Shown here: piece after piece, positions 1 through 5,311 of the stretch | Numbering within the stretch: the stretch's first letter is position 1 | Layout: each line of letters begins with the position of its first letter | From: an uncultured Azospirillum sp. | GTDB lineage: Bacteria; Pseudomonadota; Alphaproteobacteria; RF32; CAG-239 | Assembly (NCBI GenBank): GCA_902489675.1 | Contig: CABUAP010000099.1 | Span: 1-5,311, forward strand | Length of the DNA stretch: 5,311 nt | Direction: 5' to 3' | Translations under genes and position numbers: made by a program | The notes under the pieces: model-generated | Told to the model about the DNA's origin: nothing | What the model saw: only the letters and a program-made list of their open reading frames with translations | Database searches by the model: none

Positions 1-15
1 TTAATTTATAAAAAT

Positions 16-20
16 AGGAG
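16..20 (+). promoter_or_regulatory. Shine-Dalgarno site of the META lipoprotein gene
   Basis: AGGAG lies 5 bases before the ATG at 26 and fixes that start. The preceding 15 bases are AT-rich, but the promoter must lie left of the window because a start site any later would fall inside this ribosome-binding site. Confidence 0.8.
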
Positions 21-25
21 ATATT

Positions 26-409
26 ATGAAAAAATTATGCGCTCTCGTTTTTGGACTGATGCTTGCCGCCTGCAGCAAAGATCCCGCTTCTCAAATCAAA
101 GGCAACGATTATATCTTGCTCGACGCACCGGAAGGGATGGAAATTTCACTCACATTTGATGCCGAAGCTCCCAAATTTTATGGTCAGGCCGTCAATCGTT
201 ATTTCGGCAATTATGAATTAAACGGCAACAAAATCAAATTTTCGGCCATCGGCTCAACCATGATGGCTGCGCCGGAACCGATGATGAAAGCCGAAAGCGA
301 ATATTTCAAAAACCTTGATGCGGTTGAAACCGTTTCGTTTGAAGACGGCAACCTGGTTTTGTCGGGCGGTGATGTCAAATTGAAATTTGAACAGGTTGAT
401 CCCGAATAA
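26..409 (+). CDS. META-domain (HslJ-like) outer-membrane lipoprotein
   Basis: This is a small exported lipoprotein of 127 residues. The N-terminus is a lipoprotein signal peptide (Lys2-Lys3, hydrophobic core, lipobox Leu13-Ala14-Ala15-Cys16). Ser follows the lipidated Cys, so outer-membrane sorting is expected. The mature part resembles one META domain (DUF306, as in HslJ): a strand with 'LTFDAE' at 42-47, the hallmark 'NRYFGNYELNGNKI' at 57-70, 'IGSTMMAAPEPMM' at 75-87, and a final strand pair at about 102-122. In the family, HslJ is linked to heat shock and novobiocin tolerance; no enzyme activity is known. Oddly, both Cys usually found in META domains (in the GCNR-like and MAC-like motifs) are replaced here, by Val56 and Ala82. 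It ends just before a strong terminator and seems to be the last or only gene of its unit. The domain call is good; the cellular role is unknown. Confidence 0.8.
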   Translation: MKKLCALVFGLMLAACSKDPASQIKGNDYILLDAPEGMEISLTFDAEAPKFYGQAVNRYFGNYELNGNKIKFSAIGSTMMAAPEPMMKAESEYFKNLDAVETVSFEDGNLVLSGGDVKLKFEQVDPE

Positions 410-434
410 ACACCTTTGATCACATTACAAAAAA

Positions 435-462
435 ACTCTCCGATGAAAACGGAGAGTTTTTT
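435..462. terminator. Bidirectional rho-independent terminator
   Basis: A perfect 8-bp stem, ACTCTCCG (435-442) with CGGAGAGT (450-457), encloses the loop ATGAAAA. It is followed by a T run on the plus strand (457-462). Seven As at 429-435 give a seven-T run on the minus strand. It ends the META lipoprotein gene and can also act as a second stop for the minus-strand operon ending at 551. Confidence 0.9.
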
Positions 463-514
463 ATGATTACAATACCGATATCGAACCATACGACAATAAG
501 TTTTCTATTCAAAG

Positions 515-546
515 AAATCCCCGCTAAAATTTTGTGGCGGGGATTT
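515..546 (-). terminator. Rho-independent terminator of the minus-strand operon
   Basis: A perfect 10-bp stem, AAATCCCCGC (515-524) with GCGGGGATTT (537-546), has a 12-base AT-rich loop. It lies 4 bases past the stop codon at 551. On the minus strand the stem ends in ATTT followed by CTTT, an interrupted but usable U tract. The hairpin could also act on plus-strand transcripts that escape the terminator at 435-462. Confidence 0.85.
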
Positions 547-550
547 TCTT

Positions 551-1831
551 CTATTTTGACGGAGTAATAACCTGCGGCAGCCCTTGCGCTTTGCGTTTAA
601 CTTCCGCCTGTTCCACCTTTTCAAACAAGGCACGGCCGGCTTTGCGCAACAGCTTGTGCAACAGTTTTTGCGCAATTTCCTGCTCTTTCTCACCGCTTTC
701 AAACAGCACGAAACGGTTCTGATGTTCGGAGAACGAAACAGAGGAATTTTGCACCTGCAGCTCTAATGAAACAACCATTTGGATGCGCTTGGTTTGAGAG
801 TTCAGCGAATCGATTTTGGCCTTCAGCACTTTGGGCAAAAAGACATATCCGGCGGCGGCGGGGCTATCCACCAACTGATAACCGGCCGTATCGGCAAACA
901 TATCTTTCAACACCTGTGACGGTTTGGCAGAATGGGTATTATTGTTAAACTCAACCGGACCAACGTAGACATAAGCCTTTTCCTCAATTGCCGACGCCGT
1001 TTTTTCCGCGGCCGGTTGTTCACTCTTTGCGGCCGCTACAGGCGCTGTTTCTGCAGGAACGACTGCCGATGTATTTTCAGACACGGGAGTTTCTGCCGGC
1101 GGCGGGGGCAATTCGCCCATCAACTCGTTTTCTTCTTCCGATGTCAAACCGGCTTCCGCCATATCGTCAAAGACAGTTTCCTGCTCGTTATCAGCGTTTT
1201 CCTCACCGCTGTAGACCACATCAAAACTCTGTTCTTCGGGCACGGCATTTTCTTCCGCTTCTTTTTCCGCAGCAGCTTGTTCCTGCTCCTGTTTTATTTC
1301 TTCCGGCCCGCTGTAAAGCACTTCTGCATCCGGTTCTGCCGGGGCACTTGGTTCCAGTTCGTCCTCGGCGGTTAAAACTTCTTCCTCAATCCCGGCGGCT
1401 TCCTTAATATCATATTCGGGCGCCGGCGTATTGGGAGAATAATTGGCAACCACGGCATCAATATCGGCAACCGGAATGGCACCGGTGACTTTAACGCACA
1501 ATTCCTGATCATTTTGACTGGTGGTGCGCACCATCAGATCCCGAACATAGTTATCGACCAGATTGTACACTATCACGTTAAAATCGTGTTCCAGCATTTT
1601 GGAACGAACATCCGCCAGATTTTCTACCTGGCTGACCGCCTTGTAACTGGCCTTATCCGTCACCCTCACCCGGATACTTGATTTGGATTGTCCGGGCACA
1701 AATTTTTCACAAGCTTCGCCCTTGATTTTGACAATATCCGCCGTACGGGCGGAAAAAGCCAGCCCCCCGAACAAAGCCACCGATGCAACCAATAACCCTG
1801 TTTTCAATTTACCACCAACTTCTGTCATCAT
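551..1831 (-). CDS. Exported protein with acidic linker and LpoB/CsgG-like C-terminal domain
   Basis: The product has 426 residues and no recognised name. A signal peptide or membrane anchor spans about 8-28, with no lipobox. Residues 31-131 form a compact domain with Cys41 and Cys112, a possible periplasmic disulfide. Its layout (short strand, long helix around 60-105, closing strand 'LCVKVTGAIP') recalls N-terminal domains of FlgT and LPP20-like proteins. Residues 136-285 are a disordered, very acidic Glu/Pro/Ala linker with a PPPP run at 242-245. Residues 286-410 ('AYVYVGPVEF', 'GYVFLPKVLKAKI', 'QMVVSLELQV', final helix) recall the LpoB/CsgG/TolB-N class. The reading frame overlaps the upstream lipoprotein gene by 23 bases, so the two are co-transcribed and probably translationally coupled. 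A weak AGG lies 9 bases before the ATG pair; a TTG at 1807 is an alternative start. Function unknown; a trans-periplasmic or peptidoglycan-linked scaffold is inference. Confidence 0.75.
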   Translation of the reverse strand: MMTEVGGKLKTGLLVASVALFGGLAFSARTADIVKIKGEACEKFVPGQSKSSIRVRVTDKASYKAVSQVENLADVRSKMLEHDFNVIVYNLVDNYVRDLMVRTTSQNDQELCVKVTGAIPVADIDAVVANYSPNTPAPEYDIKEAAGIEEEVLTAEDELEPSAPAEPDAEVLYSGPEEIKQEQEQAAAEKEAEENAVPEEQSFDVVYSGEENADNEQETVFDDMAEAGLTSEEENELMGELPPPPAETPVSENTSAVVPAETAPVAAAKSEQPAAEKTASAIEEKAYVYVGPVEFNNNTHSAKPSQVLKDMFADTAGYQLVDSPAAAGYVFLPKVLKAKIDSLNSQTKRIQMVVSLELQVQNSSVSFSEHQNRFVLFESGEKEQEIAQKLLHKLLRKAGRALFEKVEQAEVKRKAQGLPQVITPSK

Positions 1832-2357
1832 TTTGAACCTGACGGATGCTTTCCATCCAACTGCCTACTTCGTTACCGCCCTTGTCCGAAAGGACCATTT
1901 TATATTGCAGGATATTTCCCGGAACGTCCTTGACATTCAACCGGCTAACGGTGATATCCAACTGATAATCCGCATCATCCTGAACGTTGACTACGGTAAA
2001 AGTTTTGGAACCACTGATAATTTCTTTGGTGGTCTGCCGAGAATGATAGAAACCGTCGGGAATATGCTCAACGCCGGCTTTTTTGATCTGCATGATATAA
2101 AGTTTGGGGCGCACTGCTTTTTCATAAATCTCGGTCGTCTGATCCAACATCCGGTTGGTAGCCCGGGCCGCGATCACCGAGTACATCTGCGGCGCCGAAG
2201 TTTCCTCATAAAGGTTGCTCAAACCATAAGGCGTTTCGGTGACAAAGCGCGGCCGGCGGATTTCTTCTTCCTGCTCCGGCTGCTGCGGGAACATACTTTG
2301 CCAGGATGTGCATCCGGCCAATGCGCCGGCTGCCAGAACAACAAACATTTTTTTCAT
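1809..2357 (-). CDS. Outer-membrane lipoprotein, LpoB/CsgG-like (tentative)
   Basis: This 182-residue lipoprotein is the first gene of the minus-strand operon. The start at 2357 is chosen over an in-frame ATG at 2384 because AAAGGAAGG (2367-2375) sits 9 bases upstream and because it gives a clean signal peptide with lipobox Leu13-Ala14-Gly15-Cys16. Thr at +2 suggests outer-membrane sorting. A short Gln/Glu/Pro-rich tether (23-33) precedes the folded part. A helix at about 57-80 is followed by the strand 'KLYIMQIKKAG' (85-95), a helix at 107-116, then strands at 119-126, 130-141 and 147-157 and 'EVGSWMESIRQ' (163-173). This order resembles LpoB, the lipoprotein activator of PBP1B, and the wider CsgG class, but no diagnostic motif was recognised. 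The protein ends in Trp-Trp inside the overlap with the next gene. The lipoprotein call is firm; an LpoB role is a hypothesis. Confidence 0.78.
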   Translation of the reverse strand: MKKMFVVLAAGALAGCTSWQSMFPQQPEQEEEIRRPRFVTETPYGLSNLYEETSAPQMYSVIAARATNRMLDQTTEIYEKAVRPKLYIMQIKKAGVEHIPDGFYHSRQTTKEIISGSKTFTVVNVQDDADYQLDITVSRLNVKDVPGNILQYKMVLSDKGGNEVGSWMESIRQVQNDDRSWW

Positions 2358-2366
2358 GAGTTTTAG

Positions 2367-2375
2367 CCTTCCTTT
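2367..2375 (-). promoter_or_regulatory. Shine-Dalgarno site deciding the lipoprotein start
   Basis: The minus strand reads AAAGGAAGG, 9 bases before the ATG at 2357-2355. It supports that start over the in-frame ATG at 2384, which lies upstream of this site and would put charged residues ahead of the signal peptide. Confidence 0.8.
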
Positions 2376-2395
2376 ATGAAACAAGTTTATTCAGG

Positions 2396-2423
2396 AGTAT
2401 AGCAATATTTATTATTTTCTCAA
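2396..2423 (-). promoter_or_regulatory. Sigma-70-type promoter with extended -10 for the minus-strand operon
   Basis: On the minus strand, TTGAGA (2423-2418, five of six to the -35 consensus) is followed by a 16-base spacer and TATACT (2401-2396, five of six to the -10). The -10 is preceded by TGC, an extended -10 element. Transcription would start near 2389, giving a leader of about 32 bases before the ATG at 2357. It overlaps the upstream region of the divergent plus-strand gene. Confidence 0.7.
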
Positions 2424-2431
2424 TCAAATTT

Positions 2432-2968
2432 TTGCAAACGGCAGAATTTTTGACTGTTTTATTGCTTTTATTTTTTTTATGCTTTATATTTGGCATCATA
2501 TTTTTAACCGACAAACAAGATTTTGATCAAATGGTTCTGACTTTTACAATCATTTTGCTCGGGCTGCTCCTGCTCATTCCGCCGCTCAAGAAAAACAGCT
2601 TCTACATGGTGCATGCGGGGCTGGTCATTTTGGCCGCCTATTATGTGGAAGGCCATTGGTTCAGAGTGACGCCGTTTCATCCCAAAACCCTGCTCCTATT
2701 TCTGGTGTTTCAGCTGGCGTCAATCAATCTGATCACCTTTATTGCTTACGGTGTTGACAAACGGGCAGCGCAAAAAGGCGCCTGGCGGGTGCCGGAAAGC
2801 AACCTTCACACGCTTGAGTTTCTCGGCGGCTGGGCGGGTGCCTTGCTGGGGCAGAAAATTTTTCACCACAAATCAAAGAAAAAAAGCTACCAATCTTTTT
2901 TCTGGCTGATGATGCTGTTTGAAGCCGGACTGATCTTTGTTATTTTAAGATTTTTACATATAATTTAG
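2432..2968 (+). CDS. DUF1294 family multi-pass membrane protein
   Basis: This inner-membrane protein has about 178 residues counted from a TTG at 2432. Predicted membrane helices lie at about 5-25, 35-51, 58-72, 85-105 and 155-175. The C-terminal part (about 96-175) matches the DUF1294 family: 'AYGVDKRAAQKGAWRVPE' (105-122), then 'LGGWAGALLGQKIFHHKSKKKSY' within 131-153 and a last helix. The biochemical role of the family is unknown. The stop TAG at 2966-2968 overlaps the ribosome-binding site of the ABC exporter gene, which starts 7 bases later, so the two form an operon. The start is uncertain: no ATG exists near the beginning, the TTG has no good Shine-Dalgarno, and AGGAG at 2393-2397 is 7 bases before an in-frame ATA at 2405. 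The first clear in-frame ATG (2531) would remove the first helix but keep the DUF1294 domain. Confidence 0.75.
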   Translation: MQTAEFLTVLLLLFFLCFIFGIIFLTDKQDFDQMVLTFTIILLGLLLLIPPLKKNSFYMVHAGLVILAAYYVEGHWFRVTPFHPKTLLLFLVFQLASINLITFIAYGVDKRAAQKGAWRVPESNLHTLEFLGGWAGALLGQKIFHHKSKKKSYQSFFWLMMLFEAGLIFVILRFLHII

Positions 2969-2975
2969 GACTGTT

Positions 2976-4757
2976 ATGAAAACAAAAGACTTTATTCTGG
3001 AACCGGATCCGCAGCAAAAACTGAAATTTTCCGACCACTACCGGCAGATGTGGCCGTTTGTCAAACCTTATTGGGTTCGGACATTGCTCGCTATCCTGAT
3101 CTGCATCCCCGTCGGCGCCCTCGACTCGGTAATCGCGCTGGCGCTCAAACCTTATATGGATAATGTGCTGGTGGATAAAAACGTGGCTTCGCCTCTTTAT
3201 ATCCCCTTTCTGATTGTGGCGTTTACCACCGTGCAGGGCTTTTTGAACTATGCCGCCACTTATCTTAACACCTGGGTCGGAACCCGCATCAACCATGACC
3301 TGAAAAGAGCCTTGTTCAAAAAATTGATGAGTTTTGAACCGTCCTTCTTTGATAAAAACGCCTCCGGCGTCATCATCCAGCGTTTTGCCGGCGATGCGGA
3401 TGTGGCCTGTACCGGACTGCTGGACAACCTGAAGCTGTTTGTTTCCCGCTTTTTCTCTTCGGTTTCGCTGATTGCGGTTCTGATTTATAATTCCTGGCAA
3501 TTATCAATTATCGCCATTGTGGTGCTGCTTTGTGCCCTTTTACCCCTAACGCAGGTCAAACGCCGCATCAAAGGACTAATCAAAGACACCATCAACCGTT
3601 CGTCCTGCATCCTGACGCATTATAACGAATGCCATGCCGGCTGCAAAACCATTGCTTCTTACAATTTGCAAGAAAAAATGTATTGCCAGTTTAACGACAT
3701 TTTGCGCTCGTTGTTCAAATTGACAATGAAAATGGTTAAAAAAACCGGCTGGATGACCCCGCTGATGCACGTTGTGGTTTCCATCGGCGTCGGCGCCGTC
3801 ATCGGTTACGGCAGTTATCTGATTGTAAACGGCACCATTACTTCCGGCAACTTTGTTTCTTTTATCACCGCTTTGATCATGCTTTATACACCGATCAAAG
3901 GAATCGGCAAAAACTTTAACAACGTCCAAATTTCATTTTTGGCAATCGAAAGAATCACCGATGTTTTGGATTTGCAATCTGACATCACGGACAAAGAAAA
4001 TGCCAAAGAGCTGAAAACCGTTAAAAAAGATATTCGTTTTGACCATATCGATTTCGAATATGCCGAAAATACACCGGTTTTACGCAATATCAACCTCAAC
4101 ATCAAAGCCGGGTCAACCGTGGCGCTGGTCGGCAACTCCGGCGGCGGCAAAACCACCATTGTCAACCTACTGCCCCGCTTTTACGATGTCAAAAACGGCT
4201 CCGTCAAAATTGACGGCGTTGATGTCCGGGATTATTCTCTGGCCTCGCTCAGAGATAAAATTGCCGTTGTCTTTCAGGATAATTTCTTATTTTCCGGCAC
4301 CATCCGCGACAATATTCTGCTCGGCAAACCCGATGCCAATGATGAGGAAATTCAAAAAGCGCTGCAAATGGCTTATCTGGACGACTTTGTCAAGGAACAC
4401 GAAAAGGGGCTTGACTGCGATATCGGCGAGCGCGGCGCGGCGCTTTCCGGCGGACAGCGGCAGCGGCTGGCTATTGCGCGCGCTTTGATCAAAGACGCGC
4501 CGATCGTCATTCTGGACGAAGCGACTTCTGCTCTTGACAACCGCTCGGAAGCCGTGGTGCAAAAAGCCATCGACAACCTGATGCAGGATCGTACGGTATT
4601 TGTTATCGCGCATCGGCTTTCTACCATTCAAAACGCGGATATGATCGTGGTACTCAATAACGGCGAAATCATTGAAACCGGAACGCACAGCGAGCTGATG
4701 AACAAAGAAAACGGCGCTTATAAAACGCTTTATGAAGCGCAGTTTAAAGGCAAATAA
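2976..4757 (+). CDS. msbA: MsbA-type ABC exporter (lipid A flippase family)
   Basis: This is a complete 593-residue half-transporter with the membrane domain fused to the ATPase, expected to act as a homodimer in the inner membrane. Six membrane helices lie at about 33-55, 75-98, 155-172, 175-192, 262-285 and 292-308. The first cytoplasmic loop has the exporter signature 'FFDKNASG...RFAGDAD' (124-142). The nucleotide-binding domain is intact: A-loop Tyr362, Walker A GNSGGGKTT (386-394, Lys392), Q-loop Gln434, signature LSGGQ (490-494), Walker B VILDE (511-515, catalytic Glu515), D-loop SALD (518-521) and switch His546. Length and the 'LKPYMDNVLVDKN' segment near helix 1 fit bacterial MsbA, which flips lipid A core. 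A multidrug or other lipid exporter of the same subfamily cannot be excluded. Translation starts at an ATG 5 bases after AGGA. It follows the DUF1294 gene closely and is closed by a terminator. An unusual group of Cys occurs at 211, 219, 223 and 237. Confidence 0.88.
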   Translation: MKTKDFILEPDPQQKLKFSDHYRQMWPFVKPYWVRTLLAILICIPVGALDSVIALALKPYMDNVLVDKNVASPLYIPFLIVAFTTVQGFLNYAATYLNTWVGTRINHDLKRALFKKLMSFEPSFFDKNASGVIIQRFAGDADVACTGLLDNLKLFVSRFFSSVSLIAVLIYNSWQLSIIAIVVLLCALLPLTQVKRRIKGLIKDTINRSSCILTHYNECHAGCKTIASYNLQEKMYCQFNDILRSLFKLTMKMVKKTGWMTPLMHVVVSIGVGAVIGYGSYLIVNGTITSGNFVSFITALIMLYTPIKGIGKNFNNVQISFLAIERITDVLDLQSDITDKENAKELKTVKKDIRFDHIDFEYAENTPVLRNINLNIKAGSTVALVGNSGGGKTTIVNLLPRFYDVKNGSVKIDGVDVRDYSLASLRDKIAVVFQDNFLFSGTIRDNILLGKPDANDEEIQKALQMAYLDDFVKEHEKGLDCDIGERGAALSGGQRQRLAIARALIKDAPIVILDEATSALDNRSEAVVQKAIDNLMQDRTVFVIAHRLSTIQNADMIVVLNNGEIIETGTHSELMNKENGAYKTLYEAQFKGK

Positions 4758-4764
4758 GAAGACG

Positions 4765-4793
4765 AAATCCCCGGTGTTACCGGGGATTTTTTT
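4765..4793 (+). terminator. Rho-independent terminator after the ABC exporter
   Basis: A perfect 11-bp stem, AAATCCCCGGT (4765-4775) with ACCGGGGATTT (4779-4789), has a GTT loop and runs into seven Ts (4787-4793). It begins 7 bases after the stop codon. On the minus strand the stem is followed only by TTTCGTCTTC, so it would stop the convergent BatD-like gene less well, although it is the only clear hairpin there. Confidence 0.92.
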
Positions 4794-4836
4794 ATCGACA
4801 GCCGGCAAGCAAAAAACTCTCGGCTACGAAGAACGC

Positions 4837-5311
4837 TTATTTATATAAGTCGGGCAGCAGCCGCTCATTTTCCTGACTGCGCTTTTTACCGCGCCGGCTG
4901 ACCCGAGTGAAGGCTTTCATAAACTCTTCGGAGTTAAAATCATCGCTGCGGCCGGAATAGAGAGCCTTCTGTAATTTATTTAACCCGGCAGAAAAAGCGG
5001 CATCGCCGGTCAATGCGGCCACATCGTCCAAATTCAGCACTTCCCGGTCGGGAAAGGTCTTTTTGGCCCATGACAACACATGATCGCGAACGGCACGCAG
5101 GTCGTTATTGCGAATCGCTTTGGTCATACCGACATGGGAATCAGCCGTTTTTTCCGCCATCGGACGAATCGTTTGAGGCACCCGAGGACGCAGCAGCCAA
5201 TAGACAACCGCCATGCTGACGGCAATACCGCCAGCAAAAGCGGCCAGCAGATACCACACAAACGCAAACGGCGACGGTACGGCAGCTGCCGGCGGCGGGG
5301 TTTGTTCCGGC
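4837..5311 (-). CDS. batD: BatD-like protein, C-terminal part (cut by window edge)
   Basis: The reading frame stays open from the stop at 4837 to the right edge, so the gene is 5'-truncated by the window. A GTG at 5259 is in frame but lies at the start of a membrane helix and is unlikely to be the real start. Visible in order are a Pro/Ala linker ('PEQTPPPAAAVPSP', about 5269-5310), one membrane helix (5191-5268), a basic stop-transfer segment, and a cytoplasmic helical module. That module contains 'AIRNNDLRAVRDHVLSWAK' (5064-5120), then 'ALTGDAAFSAGLNKLQKALYSG' (4951-5016) and a Lys/Arg-rich tail. This arrangement and the 'D..A.R..LL.WA' and 'L..ALYSG' patterns match the C-terminal end of BatD/oxygen-tolerance proteins. 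Family BatD proteins have periplasmic beta domains and sit in operons with MoxR and the VWA proteins BatA and BatB. Those genes would lie beyond 5311. It converges on the ABC exporter gene. Confidence 0.7.
   Translation of the reverse strand, partial: PEQTPPPAAAVPSPFAFVWYLLAAFAGGIAVSMAVVYWLLRPRVPQTIRPMAEKTADSHVGMTKAIRNNDLRAVRDHVLSWAKKTFPDREVLNLDDVAALTGDAAFSAGLNKLQKALYSGRSDDFNSEEFMKAFTRVSRRGKKRSQENERLLPDLYK

Noticed and set aside
7..12. TATAAA as a -10 box for the META lipoprotein gene
   Set aside because: Transcription would start within or right at the ribosome-binding site at 16-20, and the -35 region is outside the window, so it cannot be supported.
211..489. Minus-strand open frame running through the first terminator into the META gene
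   Set aside because: It crosses a strong hairpin, has no ribosome-binding site, and lies antisense to a gene with a clear lipobox and META motifs.
932..1407. Two long plus-strand open frames opposite the 426-residue protein
   Set aside because: They are rich in Arg, Phe, Cys and Pro, as expected from reading the acidic Glu/Ala linker backwards. They have no start site or domain, and the minus-strand frame has a clear signal peptide and terminator.
1683..2366. A 227-codon plus-strand open frame covering the lipoprotein gene
   Set aside because: It has no ribosome-binding site or recognisable domain. The opposite strand has a promoter, Shine-Dalgarno and lipobox.
2940..3500. A 186-codon minus-strand open frame over the start of the exporter gene
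   Set aside because: It is rich in Gln, Arg and His and is antisense to a well-conserved ABC membrane domain, so it is a shadow frame. The same holds for minus-strand frames at 3576-3929, 3884-4165 and 4287-4808.
4800..4825. Inverted repeat AGCCG...CGGCT as a terminator for the BatD-like gene
   Set aside because: It has only 5 paired bases with a 16-base loop and no T run after it on the minus strand.

Overview
The window carries six protein genes from a Gram-negative bacterium. The evidence for this is two outer-membrane-type lipoproteins, an MsbA-type lipid flippase, an LpoB/CsgG-like envelope protein and the tail of a BatD-like protein. Base composition is moderate (roughly half G+C by eye), with AT-rich gaps between genes. 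The style resembles host-associated Alphaproteobacteria, but that placement is an impression, not a demonstration. No tRNA, rRNA, CRISPR array, insertion sequence or phage gene was seen. Nearly everything concerns the cell envelope.

Layout. A short META/HslJ-like lipoprotein gene lies at 26-409 (+). A convergent gap at 410-550 holds two strong hairpin terminators. A two-gene minus-strand operon follows, transcribed from about 2390 down to 551. Its first gene (2357-1809) encodes a 182-residue lipoprotein with an LpoB/CsgG-like look. Its second (1831-551) encodes an exported 426-residue protein: a secreted N-terminal domain, a long acidic Pro/Glu/Ala linker with a recurring Tyr-Ser-Gly motif, and a C-terminal domain again resembling the LpoB/CsgG/TolB-N class. 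A good extended -10 promoter for this operon sits at 2396-2423, in the short divergent gap.

On the other side of that gap a plus-strand pair begins. It consists of a DUF1294 membrane protein (about 2432-2968, with no normal start codon) and, 7 bases later, a complete MsbA-like ABC exporter (2976-4757) closed by a strong terminator at 4765-4793. The right edge (4837 to beyond 5311, minus strand) holds the C-terminal part of a BatD-like protein whose N-terminal part lies outside the window.

Working together: MsbA-type exporters flip lipid A core across the inner membrane, and LpoB-type lipoproteins typically reach from the outer membrane to peptidoglycan synthases. BatD proteins belong to a MoxR/VWA-domain periplasmic stress system, and HslJ-type lipoproteins are linked to stress and antibiotic tolerance. 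The region therefore reads as ordinary envelope housekeeping. The least described part is the two-gene minus-strand operon, for which no established function can be named.
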